Source: Kosakonia sacchari
GTDB lineage: Bacteria > Pseudomonadota > Gammaproteobacteria > Enterobacterales > Enterobacteriaceae
Assembly (NCBI GenBank): GCA_900109485.1
Contig: FOAY01000006.1
Location: 62,001 to 126,000 of the forward strand
Reading direction: 5' to 3'
DNA length: 64,000 nt
Position numbers and translations under genes: made by a program. Shown piece after piece: positions 17,381 to 26,052 of this stretch. Position 1 is the stretch's first letter; every line of letters starts with the position of its first letter. Under the pieces are notes generated by a model, which saw only the letters and a program-made list of their open reading frames with translations, did no database searches and was not told where the DNA came from.

Positions 17381-17453
17381 TTGTTATCGTCCAGTGAGAA
17401 GCACAACGGCATTAATCCTGGACGATAAATTATGGTGAGTCCAGCACTTGTCA

Positions 17454-18053
17454 CTACTTACCGGCAGGTGGTTCCGGCCAGCTCATATCTGGCGCGGTGG
17501 TTGTATCAACAGCATTCACAGCGTCGATATAATCCAGCACAGTATTCAGTTTCGTCGTTTCCGCATCCGTCAGTGTTCTGCCAGCCTGCAATTTTAGCTG
17601 AATGACACTGATAGACTGCATTGCAGTGTCAACGAGTTGCTGTGCGTACAGCCCGGCGGTGGCGACCTCTGCCGCATGTTGCGCGTCAGTATCTGTCACC
17701 CACTTGCTGCCATCCCATTTGTCGTATTGTGTAGCCGGTGCCGCAGTGACAAAACCATCCTTAATCGCGCCAATATAATCAATTTCTGAAGCTGTAAGGT
17801 CTGATGTTGACCAGACCGTTTTGCCGCGATGGTCTTCTTTTGGCTCCCACTTATTTCCCGCGAATACAGGTATGTAACCATTAGCGGGAGCACCGGGATC
17901 GATATCTGTTGAATGTGCCGGGAGACCAATGCCAACATGCAGATACTCATCACTTGATCCAGTGTATTCGCCGGTTTGTGCTGAGAAGTTATAAACGGTG
18001 ATATTCCCTTCCCGGGTAGCAATTTTGGTTTTATCAAGCACTGCTGAAGCCAT
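17454..18053 (-). CDS. Tail fibre assembly protein (gpG-type chaperone)
   Basis: 199 residues of the Tfa/caudoviral tail fibre assembly family. The late segment, QYDKWDGSKWVTD followed by a helical region, is typical. It helps the fibre gpH fold and trimerise, often by binding its tip. Its ATG overlaps the last base of the fibre gene. Only one fibre/Tfa pair is present. Confidence 0.9.
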   Translation of the reverse strand: MASAVLDKTKIATREGNITVYNFSAQTGEYTGSSDEYLHVGIGLPAHSTDIDPGAPANGYIPVFAGNKWEPKEDHRGKTVWSTSDLTASEIDYIGAIKDGFVTAAPATQYDKWDGSKWVTDTDAQHAAEVATAGLYAQQLVDTAMQSISVIQLKLQAGRTLTDAETTKLNTVLDYIDAVNAVDTTTAPDMSWPEPPAGK

Positions 18054-19372
18054 TATGCAGCCCTCACGATGTAGTTAAATGCGACGTTACGCGGACGGGT
18101 CTCACTGGAGGAATCCCCCTGCCAGGATGAGGCAACCCCCATAGTTGAGTTTGCATAACCTAAAGCACCACCACTGTTTGTGCTTTCTTCCATAGTGCCA
18201 CCATCCCCTGCTGATGCCTGAGGGCTGTATTTCACCGCTCTCGAATTACTTTTACCTAATGCCGCCCCCGTCCAGAGAGACAAAGCATGTTGGTGTTCAG
18301 TAAATGCATGCCCCTGCGAGGACAGCAAAGCACGTCCGGCGTCAACGCCGCGCCCGTCATCCCAGCCGCGAATGAATTCGCCACGCAGGTCAGGCAGCAC
18401 AAGAGCGGGGTAAGCCAGTGCCAGTTTCGGATATTGTGCGGCGGTAAATGTCGCGCCGTTGCACTTAAGCCAGCCTGCGGGCGGTGTGGATGCAGGCCAC
18501 GGGACAGGTGTGCCTGCGGGCAGCGCTGAGCCATCTCCTAAACCAAGGTATTCAAGAAGAGCCGCGACCGATTTTCCCGATAACGCAGTGAGAGTGCTGT
18601 CAAGCGGCTGCTTTCCCGCCAGGGCATTTGTCATGGTAGTGGCAAAGTTCGGATCGTTACCCAGCGCGGCGGCCAGTTCATTCAGCGTATCCAGCGCCGC
18701 CGGGGAGGAGGCCACTAATGTGGCGATGGCCGCTTTAACAAATGCGGTGGTTGCCAGTTGCGTATCGTTTGCCGTCTGTGCTGCCGTGGGCGCTTTGGGG
18801 GTTCCGGTAAAGGTCGGGCTGGCAATCGGCGCATATTGGGTGTGCGGGTTGCTGGCTGCAATATGCTGACTCAGCAGGTTATCTGCATAAGTTTTTACCT
18901 CGATCACCCTGTTATCGACGTATTGTCGTGTTGCCAGCACCACGGCAGGATCAATCTTCAGCGTGACTGCGGATGTGGACGACACGATCAGTACCATGCG
19001 AATGGTCTGCGTACGCCCGCTACCTTCCTGTAACAGTGGCTTATAGGTTTCCGGGCAGTTAGCCACGGCAACCAGCACGCCGCTGTCGTCATAAAGGCCG
19101 ATTTCACGGATCCAGTATCCGCCTTCGTTTTCCGGTATCACCTGCTCAGCGATAATCTGGCTGCTGTTGTTAGAGTCGATCGACAGCATATTCAGTGCTG
19201 CGATGCGTTTCTGGTTAATCAGCGTAGTCTGCGCCGGGTCAGGCGTTGGCAATACCCCATTGGCGTCGCCAACCGCCATCTGCGTGATATTGAGTGTCGT
19301 ACCGAGTGCCGCCGCATTCGCCAGCCGCGCGGCGCCCTGATTGGTCAGAATGGCGAAATATTTTGCTGTCAT
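18053..19372 (-). CDS. GpH, tail fibre protein
   Basis: 439 residues, shorter than P2 gpH (669). The N-terminal 160 residues match the P2-type fibre attachment domain (MTAKYFAILTNQGAARLANA). A repeat-like segment PTFTGTPKAPTA lies near residue 190, and the C-terminus has a tail-collar-like LPDLRGEFIRGWDDGRG motif near residue 330. The C-terminal part determines the host receptor. The start overlaps the stop of gene I by 4 bp. Confidence 0.93.
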   Translation of the reverse strand: MTAKYFAILTNQGAARLANAAALGTTLNITQMAVGDANGVLPTPDPAQTTLINQKRIAALNMLSIDSNNSSQIIAEQVIPENEGGYWIREIGLYDDSGVLVAVANCPETYKPLLQEGSGRTQTIRMVLIVSSTSAVTLKIDPAVVLATRQYVDNRVIEVKTYADNLLSQHIAASNPHTQYAPIASPTFTGTPKAPTAAQTANDTQLATTAFVKAAIATLVASSPAALDTLNELAAALGNDPNFATTMTNALAGKQPLDSTLTALSGKSVAALLEYLGLGDGSALPAGTPVPWPASTPPAGWLKCNGATFTAAQYPKLALAYPALVLPDLRGEFIRGWDDGRGVDAGRALLSSQGHAFTEHQHALSLWTGAALGKSNSRAVKYSPQASAGDGGTMEESTNSGGALGYANSTMGVASSWQGDSSSETRPRNVAFNYIVRAA

Positions 19373-19977
19373 GCGTTCACTCTCGTGTTTTCAATCAAAT
19401 GTATGGCCGAAGCCGGGTAGTAATCACCGCCAACGGCGATCTCTTCCGGCAGGTAGGGATAAACCGTCACCGCTGCGCCATCAAACGTGGCGGCACCAAC
19501 GTATAATTCACCGGCACTCTGGAGCTGGATCGACAGCCCGATCAGGTGCCTGCTCAGCGGCTTCGCATCCTGAATCAGCCGCTCAAGCTCCTGATACGTT
19601 TCCTCGGTGATGCCCTGTTCCTGGACGCCGATATCCAGCCGGAAAGTGCCCGGCTCTTCGCCGGTCTGCCACCATTCACTTACCCGAATCAGAAAGCCGA
19701 ACGGCTCCACAACACGGCGCAGCGCGTGGATGGTTCCTTTCTGCCGATGAACCATAAAGGCGGCTCTGATCACAGCGCGCTTTGTCTGTTCAGACCAGCT
19801 TTTGTCCCAGCGATCAACTGACAACGCCCAGGCGAGATAGGGCAGGAATATCACGGGGCACTCATCCGGATCCCAGAGCTTGTGAAGCTCGACGGGGATA
19901 GCGTTAATCCTTGCCGTGGCGGTTTCGGTGCGGCGCAAAAACTGACTGGTGGTGGGTGGCAGCAGGCTGTTACTCAT
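19369..19977 (-). CDS. GpI, baseplate/tail protein I
   Basis: 202 residues from the ATG at 19975-19977, giving MSNSLLPPTTSQFLRRTE; an upstream reading from 20031 lies inside gene J and was not used. The sequence has the P2 gpI hallmarks LPYLAWALSVDRWD and IRAAFMVHRQKGT. It is a baseplate wedge component. Overlaps with J and H indicate one tightly packed operon. Confidence 0.92.
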   Translation of the reverse strand: MSNSLLPPTTSQFLRRTETATARINAIPVELHKLWDPDECPVIFLPYLAWALSVDRWDKSWSEQTKRAVIRAAFMVHRQKGTIHALRRVVEPFGFLIRVSEWWQTGEEPGTFRLDIGVQEQGITEETYQELERLIQDAKPLSRHLIGLSIQLQSAGELYVGAATFDGAAVTVYPYLPEEIAVGGDYYPASAIHLIENTRVNA

Positions 19978-20866
19978 TGGTGCCTCCCTGGCTGACAGTG
20001 ACGTCAACGCACACAGCTGATTGCGTGTCATCGATCACGATATCTGCGGCAGGGGTTGTCAGTTCAACGCGCTGTACACCCTGAACATGTAACGCCGCCA
20101 TCACCGCGCTGCGGGCAACATCCCGCCCGATTTTCCCCTGGGCTGCCAGCCATGCTGTCAGTGAGTTCTGCGCAGCTGTCAGAATGGGTTCGGATTCCGG
20201 TCCCGGATAGAGATAAAGCGTGGCGTCAATCTCATAGGTGACGATCTCCGCACTTTGTACCGTAAGACGATCACCCACCGGGCGCCGGTCTTCTGCTGAC
20301 AGTGCCGCATTCACGACAGCCAGCAACTCCGGTGAAGCCGTGCCATCACCTTCAGTTGATAACACCGACACCACAACCACGGCAGGAGAGGGGCTGACTG
20401 CTTTTGCGTCTGCCACTTTGCCGCTGGCGCTTCTGGCGTAGTACTCGTAAGCGCCGGTTGGCCCGGCCACGCTCAGACCTTCAAACGCGGTTTGCGCGCG
20501 CAGGCGCAGGGCCGTATCACTTTCCATTACGGCATCGCTCGTGTCTGTCTCCGGTGTGATTTCAAGTCTGGCGGTGTTGAGATTGGCGGCCAGATTATCC
20601 AGATCGGTGGACGCGGCGTGACTCAGCATGCAGGCGGCAGCACCTTCGTTTATCTGCTGGCGTAACATCATCTCCCGGTATGCTACGACCTGCGCAATGA
20701 CATTCAGTGGCTCAGATTCGAACCCCAGCGCAGCGGTTATTGCAGACTGCTGATCTGCCGGGAACGCGGCGATAATGACAGCTTTTACATCCAGTAAAAT
20801 CCCCTCAAAATCCAGCGTTTCGATAATTTGCGGCTGCGGCAGCTGCGATAAATCAACCGTTGCCAT
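19970..20866 (-). CDS. GpJ, baseplate assembly protein J
   Basis: 298 residues (302 in P2), member of the Mu gp47/P2 gpJ wedge family comparable to T4 gp6. It begins MATVDLSQLPQPQIIETLDFE as in P2. It overlaps gene W by 14 bp and gene I by 8 bp. Confidence 0.93.
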   Translation of the reverse strand: MATVDLSQLPQPQIIETLDFEGILLDVKAVIIAAFPADQQSAITAALGFESEPLNVIAQVVAYREMMLRQQINEGAAACMLSHAASTDLDNLAANLNTARLEITPETDTSDAVMESDTALRLRAQTAFEGLSVAGPTGAYEYYARSASGKVADAKAVSPSPAVVVVSVLSTEGDGTASPELLAVVNAALSAEDRRPVGDRLTVQSAEIVTYEIDATLYLYPGPESEPILTAAQNSLTAWLAAQGKIGRDVARSAVMAALHVQGVQRVELTTPAADIVIDDTQSAVCVDVTVSQGGTNE

Positions 20867-21221
20867 GACTGTCGCCCCTGAGTGTTATGGTGGTGGCCTG
20901 CTGTTCCATGGTTTCCGTCAGCATGCCTGACATATTCGCTGTTACCGCGCCGCCCGCAGAGAAAGCCACGTCCACGGTGCTCAGCGCTATTCGTGGCTCC
21001 CACGTTGCCAGCGCGATGACGACCGCGCTCATCAACTGCATGCGGGTAACGTTGTTCTGTGGGTTATCGATAAGATCCTGAACCAGCGAGCCATAGTTAC
21101 GGCGCATCAGCCTGGAGCCAATCGGGGTGCGGAGGATATCGCTTACCGACTGCCAGACATGATCGGCATCCGTAAGCGTTCCCGTCCCGTCCGGGTTCAT
21201 ACCCGTATAGCGCGCTGTCAT
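20853..21221 (-). CDS. GpW, baseplate wedge protein (T4 gp25-like)
   Basis: 122 residues from the ATG at 21219-21221 (MTARYTGM); longer open readings overlap gene V and are not used. It has the gp25-like core LRTPIGSRLMRRNYGS, also found in P2 gpW. It forms part of the wedge with gpJ and gpI. It overlaps gene V by 4 bp (ATGA). Confidence 0.92.
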   Translation of the reverse strand: MTARYTGMNPDGTGTLTDADHVWQSVSDILRTPIGSRLMRRNYGSLVQDLIDNPQNNVTRMQLMSAVVIALATWEPRIALSTVDVAFSAGGAVTANMSGMLTETMEQQATTITLRGDSHGNG

Positions 21222-21802
21222 TGCGTGCCCTCCGTCCAGCTCCCGCCCCGCTGCACACTGCCGTGCTGATGGTTGTCCACCTGCACACCGTTTGACGTGA
21301 ACGTCCCTTTGCCGTGAGTGAAATTCCCCTCCAGATTGCCACCCTCCGAGACGGTGAACGTCCGGGTTTTCAGCAGGCTGGTACATTCGACAACCGGCGT
21401 ATCCAGAGTGACGCTGACAGCCGCTTCCAGCCTGGCGGTTTTGATTCCGGAGACAGTCAGCGCCCCGGCGCTGGCGTCGTAATGAAACCGTGCGCCGTCC
21501 GGTGCGGTCATGACCATCTCGGTTGCCGATGCACCCGGAGCCGGATTGTCGTTGCTGTACAGGCTTCCGCCAATAATGGCGGTTTCGGGGTTTCCGCCCA
21601 TACACAACAGCCAGACCTGTTCACCCACAGCAGGGGGAAGCCATACACTGAATGCGCCCGCGCGCTGCGCATTCCAGCGAAGCCAGGTGGTGGTAAGTCC
21701 GCCGCTTTCCACGCGCACGCGCCACCGGCTCACATCGATCTCAGTTACCGTGCCGGTGCGGACAACGTTTTCCAGCAGACGGATCAATTCAGCAGCATCC
21801 AC
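21218..21802 (-). CDS. GpV, baseplate spike protein
   Basis: 194 residues (211 in P2). The N-terminal OB-fold spans about residues 15-90, with a beta-helical C-terminus that ends in NHQHGSVQRG. The HxH is the iron-binding tip motif of P2-type spikes. The trimeric spike pierces the outer membrane. It directly abuts gene S, so the site used for the Z/fun insertion in P2 is empty here. Confidence 0.93.
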   Translation of the reverse strand: MDAAELIRLLENVVRTGTVTEIDVSRWRVRVESGGLTTTWLRWNAQRAGAFSVWLPPAVGEQVWLLCMGGNPETAIIGGSLYSNDNPAPGASATEMVMTAPDGARFHYDASAGALTVSGIKTARLEAAVSVTLDTPVVECTSLLKTRTFTVSEGGNLEGNFTHGKGTFTSNGVQVDNHQHGSVQRGGSWTEGTQ

Positions 21803-22443
21803 TATTGCACCCCCAGCGAATCAATCACCTGACGGGCGATTGCCATGCGGTCAGCTTTGCTCAGCCCCAGCAACTGGCGGCGTGGGTAGGTTGCCACCGC
21901 ACCGCTTTTGTTCACTTTGTCGCGCAGGCCATACTGGTGCACGCGGGCAATCCTTGCGGCCACCCCGGAAAAGCCAACAGTCGCGCCGTCAGCGTCAGCG
22001 CGCGCTTTCAGAAACCGTGCCGTTCGCAGACGGCGAAACATCGGGTCGGGCTTCGTGGTATCACGGCGAACTTCCGTAAAACTGACATCGAGATAGCGCT
22101 CAATGTCTGCCCGATAGAAAGTACGCACCGCACCACGCTCTTCATCAAACCCCGTGAGCATTCGGCCACGACTGCCCCGGCTGGCCTGCCAGTTTTTCAG
22201 GCGGCGGGTTTCACCGTTCCAGACAAAACTGATGCCAGCCTGTGAGCGCAGAACGCGTCGGCTACGCTTCTCAAACTTGCTGCCGTCCGGGGCTTCCTGC
22301 CGTCCGATGCGCTGGCTCTGACTGCGGCGAAGGGGGGTGGCAATATTTCTGGCTGTGCGCAACCGGCCCGCCGGTGCCATTCCGGCCAGGATGGTGGCAA
22401 ACACATCATCAAGCTGCTGAAACAGCGCGGCATCATTACTCAT
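21802..22443 (-). CDS. GpS, tail completion protein
   Basis: 213 residues of the phage virion morphogenesis/P2 gpS family; P2 gpS is shorter (150). The basic segment PLRRSQSQRIGRQEAPDGS is characteristic. It is required for tail completion and head-tail joining. Its ATG overlaps the gene R stop by 4 bp. Confidence 0.88.
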   Translation of the reverse strand: MSNDAALFQQLDDVFATILAGMAPAGRLRTARNIATPLRRSQSQRIGRQEAPDGSKFEKRSRRVLRSQAGISFVWNGETRRLKNWQASRGSRGRMLTGFDEERGAVRTFYRADIERYLDVSFTEVRRDTTKPDPMFRRLRTARFLKARADADGATVGFSGVAARIARVHQYGLRDKVNKSGAVATYPRRQLLGLSKADRMAIARQVIDSLGVQ

Positions 22444-22901
22444 GGCATAACCTCACCGGCATCCGGATCGAGGAAAACGGCATCCCACTCACCATGGCAA
22501 AATCGCGGGCGGTCTTCCGGCAGATGTGTCGCCACGGCAACACCACTCTCATTACTGACCATGACGCGCTCCCATACCGGGAGCGTAAACAGGATATCGG
22601 CTGCGTCATCGCTCAGTATGTCGGCCTCAAATTCAATTTTTCTGTTGCTGTCAGGGTTCAGAAGCAAATCGGGCTGATGCTTCCAGACCCAGTCCAGCAG
22701 GGGGAGCATGAGATCATCGACATGGCCGGGAAAATCCATCGCCAGCACTTTGATTTCGTAGCGGTACATAAACGAGCTTTCACCGGTTGCCTGAATCTCA
22801 ATGCTGCCTTTCTCCGTCCAGACCGTGATTTGTTCTGGCCTGGCTCTGCACCAGTCATTACCGGCAATCAGCGCCCCGCGCAGCAGTTCTGTTTTTTTCA
22901 T
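22440..22901 (-). CDS. GpR, tail completion protein
   Basis: 153 residues (155 in P2), beginning MKKTELLRGALIA as in P2 gpR. It works with gpS in finishing the tail. It overlaps the LysB-like gene by 4 bp. Confidence 0.9.
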   Translation of the reverse strand: MKKTELLRGALIAGNDWCRARPEQITVWTEKGSIEIQATGESSFMYRYEIKVLAMDFPGHVDDLMLPLLDWVWKHQPDLLLNPDSNRKIEFEADILSDDAADILFTLPVWERVMVSNESGVAVATHLPEDRPRFCHGEWDAVFLDPDAGEVMP

Positions 22902-23461
22902 GGTCTTGCTCCTGTAAGCCCGGTTTGCGTGCTCTGCTGTGCCCGCCGCTGTTCGATCTCGCGGATACCAGCAAAGTTGTTATTGCCCTGCCCGATAGTT
23001 GCCAGAAGCGGCTTGATCCACAGCACTGCCCGGCAATACGTCAGCCCGCCGGGGGCAACGGCACCACCATCGGCTGTGTCAGGTTCGCCGGAATCGGGGT
23101 GCATTGCGCTGGCACGTAAACGGTTTGCGTACGAGAGCAGCCCGTCAGCGATATGAGCAGGAACAGGCAGATCACAGGTTTTCTCACGGCGAAGAATCTC
23201 CCGGTATTCAATAACGGTTTTTTCGGCATCGGTGGCGACCACGGCGTTAGCGGTGGCCGCTATCTGCGCCACCTGGTTAAAACGGTTCACGTTGAATGCC
23301 TGAGTGGCGATCACCTTCCCCTGTAGCGCGTTGTCAGACTGCAACACGCGCTTATCGCTTTCCGCCGCATTCAGGTCTGCCCTGGTGGAAACCAGCCCCA
23401 CGGCGAGCATGGCGATAATTACCAGCGCGGTTACGCCTGCAATGACCGTAACGCGGTTCAT
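22898..23461 (-). CDS. LysB, i-spanin-like protein (Rz type)
   Basis: 187 residues from the ATG at 23459-23461. One N-terminal transmembrane helix (VIAGVTALVIIAMLAVGLV) is followed by a helical periplasmic domain of the DUF2570/LysB type. With the small lipoprotein encoded in another frame it forms a spanin that disrupts the outer membrane at lysis. The start overlaps the endolysin stop by 4 bp. Confidence 0.88.
   Translation of the reverse strand: MNRVTVIAGVTALVIIAMLAVGLVSTRADLNAAESDKRVLQSDNALQGKVIATQAFNVNRFNQVAQIAATANAVVATDAEKTVIEYREILRREKTCDLPVPAHIADGLLSYANRLRASAMHPDSGEPDTADGGAVAPGGLTYCRAVLWIKPLLATIGQGNNNFAGIREIEQRRAQQSTQTGLTGARP
23041..23187 (-). CDS. LysC, o-spanin lipoprotein (Rz1 type), embedded in lysB
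   Basis: A short protein in another frame inside lysB, with the lipobox LTGC and a short proline-containing mature part (PLPPAG). A GTG at 23185-23187, preceded by GGGAG, gives a normal signal peptide; an ATG at 23227-23229 gives a longer one. The embedded arrangement is that of P2 lysB/lysC and lambda Rz/Rz1. Confidence 0.8.
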   Translation of the reverse strand: MRKPVICLFLLISLTGCSRTQTVYVPAQCTPIPANLTQPMVVPLPPAG

Positions 23462-23943
23462 TTCTGACCCCACAGGCACACCTCGCGCTCAACTTCGCGA
23501 CGGTTCATCAGCCCTTTCCACTTTTTACCGCCAGCGTAAATCCACTGACGCAGCCCGTCACAGGCGGCCCTGTAATTACCTGCATTAAGCTGGCGCAATA
23601 GCGCAGAGCGCTCAAACGCCGTAACACCAACGTTGTAGCTGAACGTGATAAGCGCTGCCTTCTGGTACTCACTGGCTGGTACTTTTACTGAACGCTCAAC
23701 AGAGCTGGCAAACGGCACCAGGTCTTTTTGCAGCAAATCCCGGCATTCGGTTTCGGTGTATTTTTTCCCCGGAATAATGTCCCTGCCTGTGTGCCCGTAA
23801 CAGACAGTAAGCACGCCAGCAACATCGTAGTAAGGTGCGTACCGGACGCCCTCCAGTTCAGGGATCATCGTCCCGGCAATAGCCAGCGCGCCAGCGCCGG
23901 TCATCCCTGCCAGCTTATTTCGCAGTGCGGGTGATATCGCCAT
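23458..23943 (-). CDS. Endolysin, GH24 muramidase with SAR-type N-terminus
   Basis: 161 residues of the lysozyme family of phage P21 and RrrD/RrrQ. The catalytic triad is E31, D40 and T46, with the E-x8-D-x5-T spacing of this family. The N-terminal 25 residues are weakly hydrophobic and rich in A and G, a signal-arrest-release segment. Secretion would not need a large holin pore. P2's own endolysin K is of a different type, so the lysis gene was exchanged. Confidence 0.92.
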   Translation of the reverse strand: MAISPALRNKLAGMTGAGALAIAGTMIPELEGVRYAPYYDVAGVLTVCYGHTGRDIIPGKKYTETECRDLLQKDLVPFASSVERSVKVPASEYQKAALITFSYNVGVTAFERSALLRQLNAGNYRAACDGLRQWIYAGGKKWKGLMNRREVEREVCLWGQK

Positions 23944-24239
23944 TATTCACCTACCTTTTCCAGCGCCTTGACCGCCACCTGCACTGCCGCCGGGCGCTCA
24001 TGTGAGGGCTTATCTTTCACCTCGTTGAGGTATCCGCTCAGCATCTGCGTTCGCTTTTCATCTTCCTTACGGCTACGACGCGCATCCAGCCGCCCGCTGA
24101 CATAAGAGGCCAGGGAAATAATCAGCCCTGCTGCACCAAAGAACATGTACACCAGATCCTGTGTGGTAAATCCTATCGCTGCCGCCAGCGCGGCAAGCCA
24201 CGCAAAGATCTGCGTGAAGATATTCCCGGAATCATTCAT
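23943..24239 (-). CDS. Holin
   Basis: 98 residues from the ATG at 24237-24239, with GGGAG nine bases upstream; the ATG two codons earlier (24245) is too close to that site. Two hydrophobic segments, at about 8-26 and 29-47, are followed by a charged tail. Position directly before the endolysin supports a holin or pinholin role. It does not look like P2 gpY. Confidence 0.85.
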   Translation of the reverse strand: MNDSGNIFTQIFAWLAALAAAIGFTTQDLVYMFFGAAGLIISLASYVSGRLDARRSRKEDEKRTQMLSGYLNEVKDKPSHERPAAVQVAVKALEKVGE

Positions 24240-24296
24240 TTTCATGCGCTCCCGCCTCGCTACATGCGTAAGCCGACCCGCCCCATACCCGGTTGA

Positions 24297-24497
24297 TTAA
24301 CTCCATAGCTGTACGGTCTCCGTGGCTGCCGGTTCGCTGACCTCGGGTAATTCAACCTCCTGACCGGCGGCCAGAAAAAGCTGGCCGGAAATGCCCTTGT
24401 TGGTCGACACCACAGCCTCGGTCACGCCTCGTGTCAGGCCGTAATGCCGCTGACACAGCAAATCCACGGTATCCCCCTGTAATGCTTTGACCTTCAT
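24297..24497 (-). CDS. GpX, tail protein X
   Basis: 66 residues (67 in P2), a LysM-like fold with GDTVDLLCQRHYG near the start. It is a small tail/baseplate component. The start overlaps the last base of gene L. Confidence 0.93.
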   Translation of the reverse strand: MKVKALQGDTVDLLCQRHYGLTRGVTEAVVSTNKGISGQLFLAAGQEVELPEVSEPAATETVQLWS

Positions 24498-24994
24498 CAG
24501 AAAGCCTCCGTGAAATTACGTGTGGCGCCACGAATATCCGCAATAGCCCAGCGCACATCGCGCCAGAGATCCTGCGCCTGGGTGGACAGGGCAACGGCGC
24601 GTTTTTCACCGGCATCACCGGTGGTATCCACGTCGCGAAAAGTCTCAAGCAGAAGGGCGCGGGCGCAACTGAATACCGCGCGGCGGTAGCGGTGGATTTT
24701 CACGCTCTGCCCGTCAACCTGCATGGCCGGGATGGCGACCAGCGAGGCATAACCCGCAGCAATCTGTTCTGCCTGCCATGACGCCAGCTGTTCTGATACG
24801 TGGATCACCGCTTCGGTCACCACATGTTTGAGACGGGTGGTGGTCACAGCACCATTGATACGCATTTCAAGGCGCACATCGCGCAGGGCGATTTCCGGCC
24901 AGAACGAACCGGCAGTGACTTTTTCGCCACCATCATTGACGTCCGGCACATCTTCCGCAGAAGGTGTGACGGCGCGACCCGCTACAAAGCTCAT
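24497..24994 (-). CDS. GpL, head completion/stabilisation protein
   Basis: 165 residues (169 in P2). The family closes the connector after packaging. The C-terminal DLWRDVRWAIADIRG is typical of P2 gpL. The 102 bp between gene M and this start hold no other gene. Confidence 0.92.
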   Translation of the reverse strand: MSFVAGRAVTPSAEDVPDVNDGGEKVTAGSFWPEIALRDVRLEMRINGAVTTTRLKHVVTEAVIHVSEQLASWQAEQIAAGYASLVAIPAMQVDGQSVKIHRYRRAVFSCARALLLETFRDVDTTGDAGEKRAVALSTQAQDLWRDVRWAIADIRGATRNFTEAF

Positions 24995-25096
24995 CGTGTA
25001 GTCTCCTGAAAAGGTGGCGGTGAGCGGACGGAAAAAAGTAAACGCCAGGCGCTACAGATTTCCGCCCGCGCCGCCAGCGCACGGGGCGCAAGTCGG

Positions 25097-26005
25097 TTAT
25101 TTCGTCTTCTCTGTCGGCGCTTTTCGTTGTCTGGTTTGTCCACCTGACTTCGCCCCGGAACGCGCTTTTGCACTTGTGTTGCGCCGGGGGCGGGATGCTG
25201 GTTTTTCGGCGACGGTGGAAGGTTGTTCTGCGATGCCGTCCGCTGTTGCGGAGGCTGGCGCCGCGCCACCTGAACCGGCGTCAGCCGCTGCACTACCCGC
25301 ATCATCTGTTGCGCCGTCAATGGAACCGGTTGTTTCGCTGGCTTTTTTAACCACACGCGCCAGGCGGTCGATCTCTTTTTTCACCCCTGCCCCGGCATCA
25401 AGCGTCAGCGCCTGACGCAGCAGGGAAAGGGCGGTTTCCTGCTCTTCGGCTGTGCCGCTTCGCAGTGCAAACGCCCTCGCTTTGCAGAGCTTGGCGCGAA
25501 CCACATCCGGCATATCGCTGTTTGCGGTGATCGCTTCGACGTCATCGAGTACCGCCAGATAGGGCGTGATATCGGTGCTGTCATCGGCCTTGACCTGCAC
25601 CAGAATGGGATCGCACATTTCATCAATCAGTACGGTGGCGGGCGTGCGGTTAAAGCGGTCTGGCATCAGCAGGTTGTGGGAGACGACATAGCGCCCGATA
25701 CGCACGGCCAGCGCGTAATCGCCCGCGTCTACCGCCCATACCATCAGCGTGGTGATCACTTCATCCTGCCGTCCGCTGCCGCCTGCCAGTGTTCCCTCGA
25801 TCCAGCCCTCATAATTGGGTAGTAACTGGCGCTTCATGGCGGCTTTTGCCTGGTCGGACTGCACTTTGCGCAATGCACTCTGATCCATGCGCAGCCGGTG
25901 CAGGATTTGCTCATGCGCGGTGCGCGCCGTGTCGGTCTGCTCGTCGGTTTTGCCATGGCGTTCAGCCATGACCTTCTGGAAATGTTTTTGTGCCGGTGTC
26001 AGCAT
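25097..26005 (-). CDS. GpM, terminase small/endonuclease subunit
   Basis: 302 residues from the ATG at 26003-26005 (MLTPAQKHFQKV), the normal P2 gpM start. P2 gpM is 247 residues. The extra length is a C-terminal tail of about 60 residues rich in A, T, S and G that ends in a basic stretch (RPRRNTSAKARSGAK). GpM with gpP cuts cos. The tail could be a DNA-binding extension. Confidence 0.92.
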   Translation of the reverse strand: MLTPAQKHFQKVMAERHGKTDEQTDTARTAHEQILHRLRMDQSALRKVQSDQAKAAMKRQLLPNYEGWIEGTLAGGSGRQDEVITTLMVWAVDAGDYALAVRIGRYVVSHNLLMPDRFNRTPATVLIDEMCDPILVQVKADDSTDITPYLAVLDDVEAITANSDMPDVVRAKLCKARAFALRSGTAEEQETALSLLRQALTLDAGAGVKKEIDRLARVVKKASETTGSIDGATDDAGSAAADAGSGGAAPASATADGIAEQPSTVAEKPASRPRRNTSAKARSGAKSGGQTRQRKAPTEKTK

Positions 26006-26052
26006 GGTTCTGTCCCCGAGTGAAGCGGGCCGCAAGCGCAGCCCGCCCGGTA

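Noticed and set aside
14713-17453. Retron or diversity-generating system in the accessory region
   Set aside because: No reverse transcriptase-like sequence and no template/variable repeat pair.
17454-19372. Invertible tail fibre switch
   Set aside because: Only one fibre and one assembly gene, no inverted crossover sites seen, and no invertase gene.
24991-25356. Leftward 121-residue reading between L and M
   Set aside because: Shadow of the repetitive GC-rich tail of gene M; product is arginine/proline-rich without a start signal.
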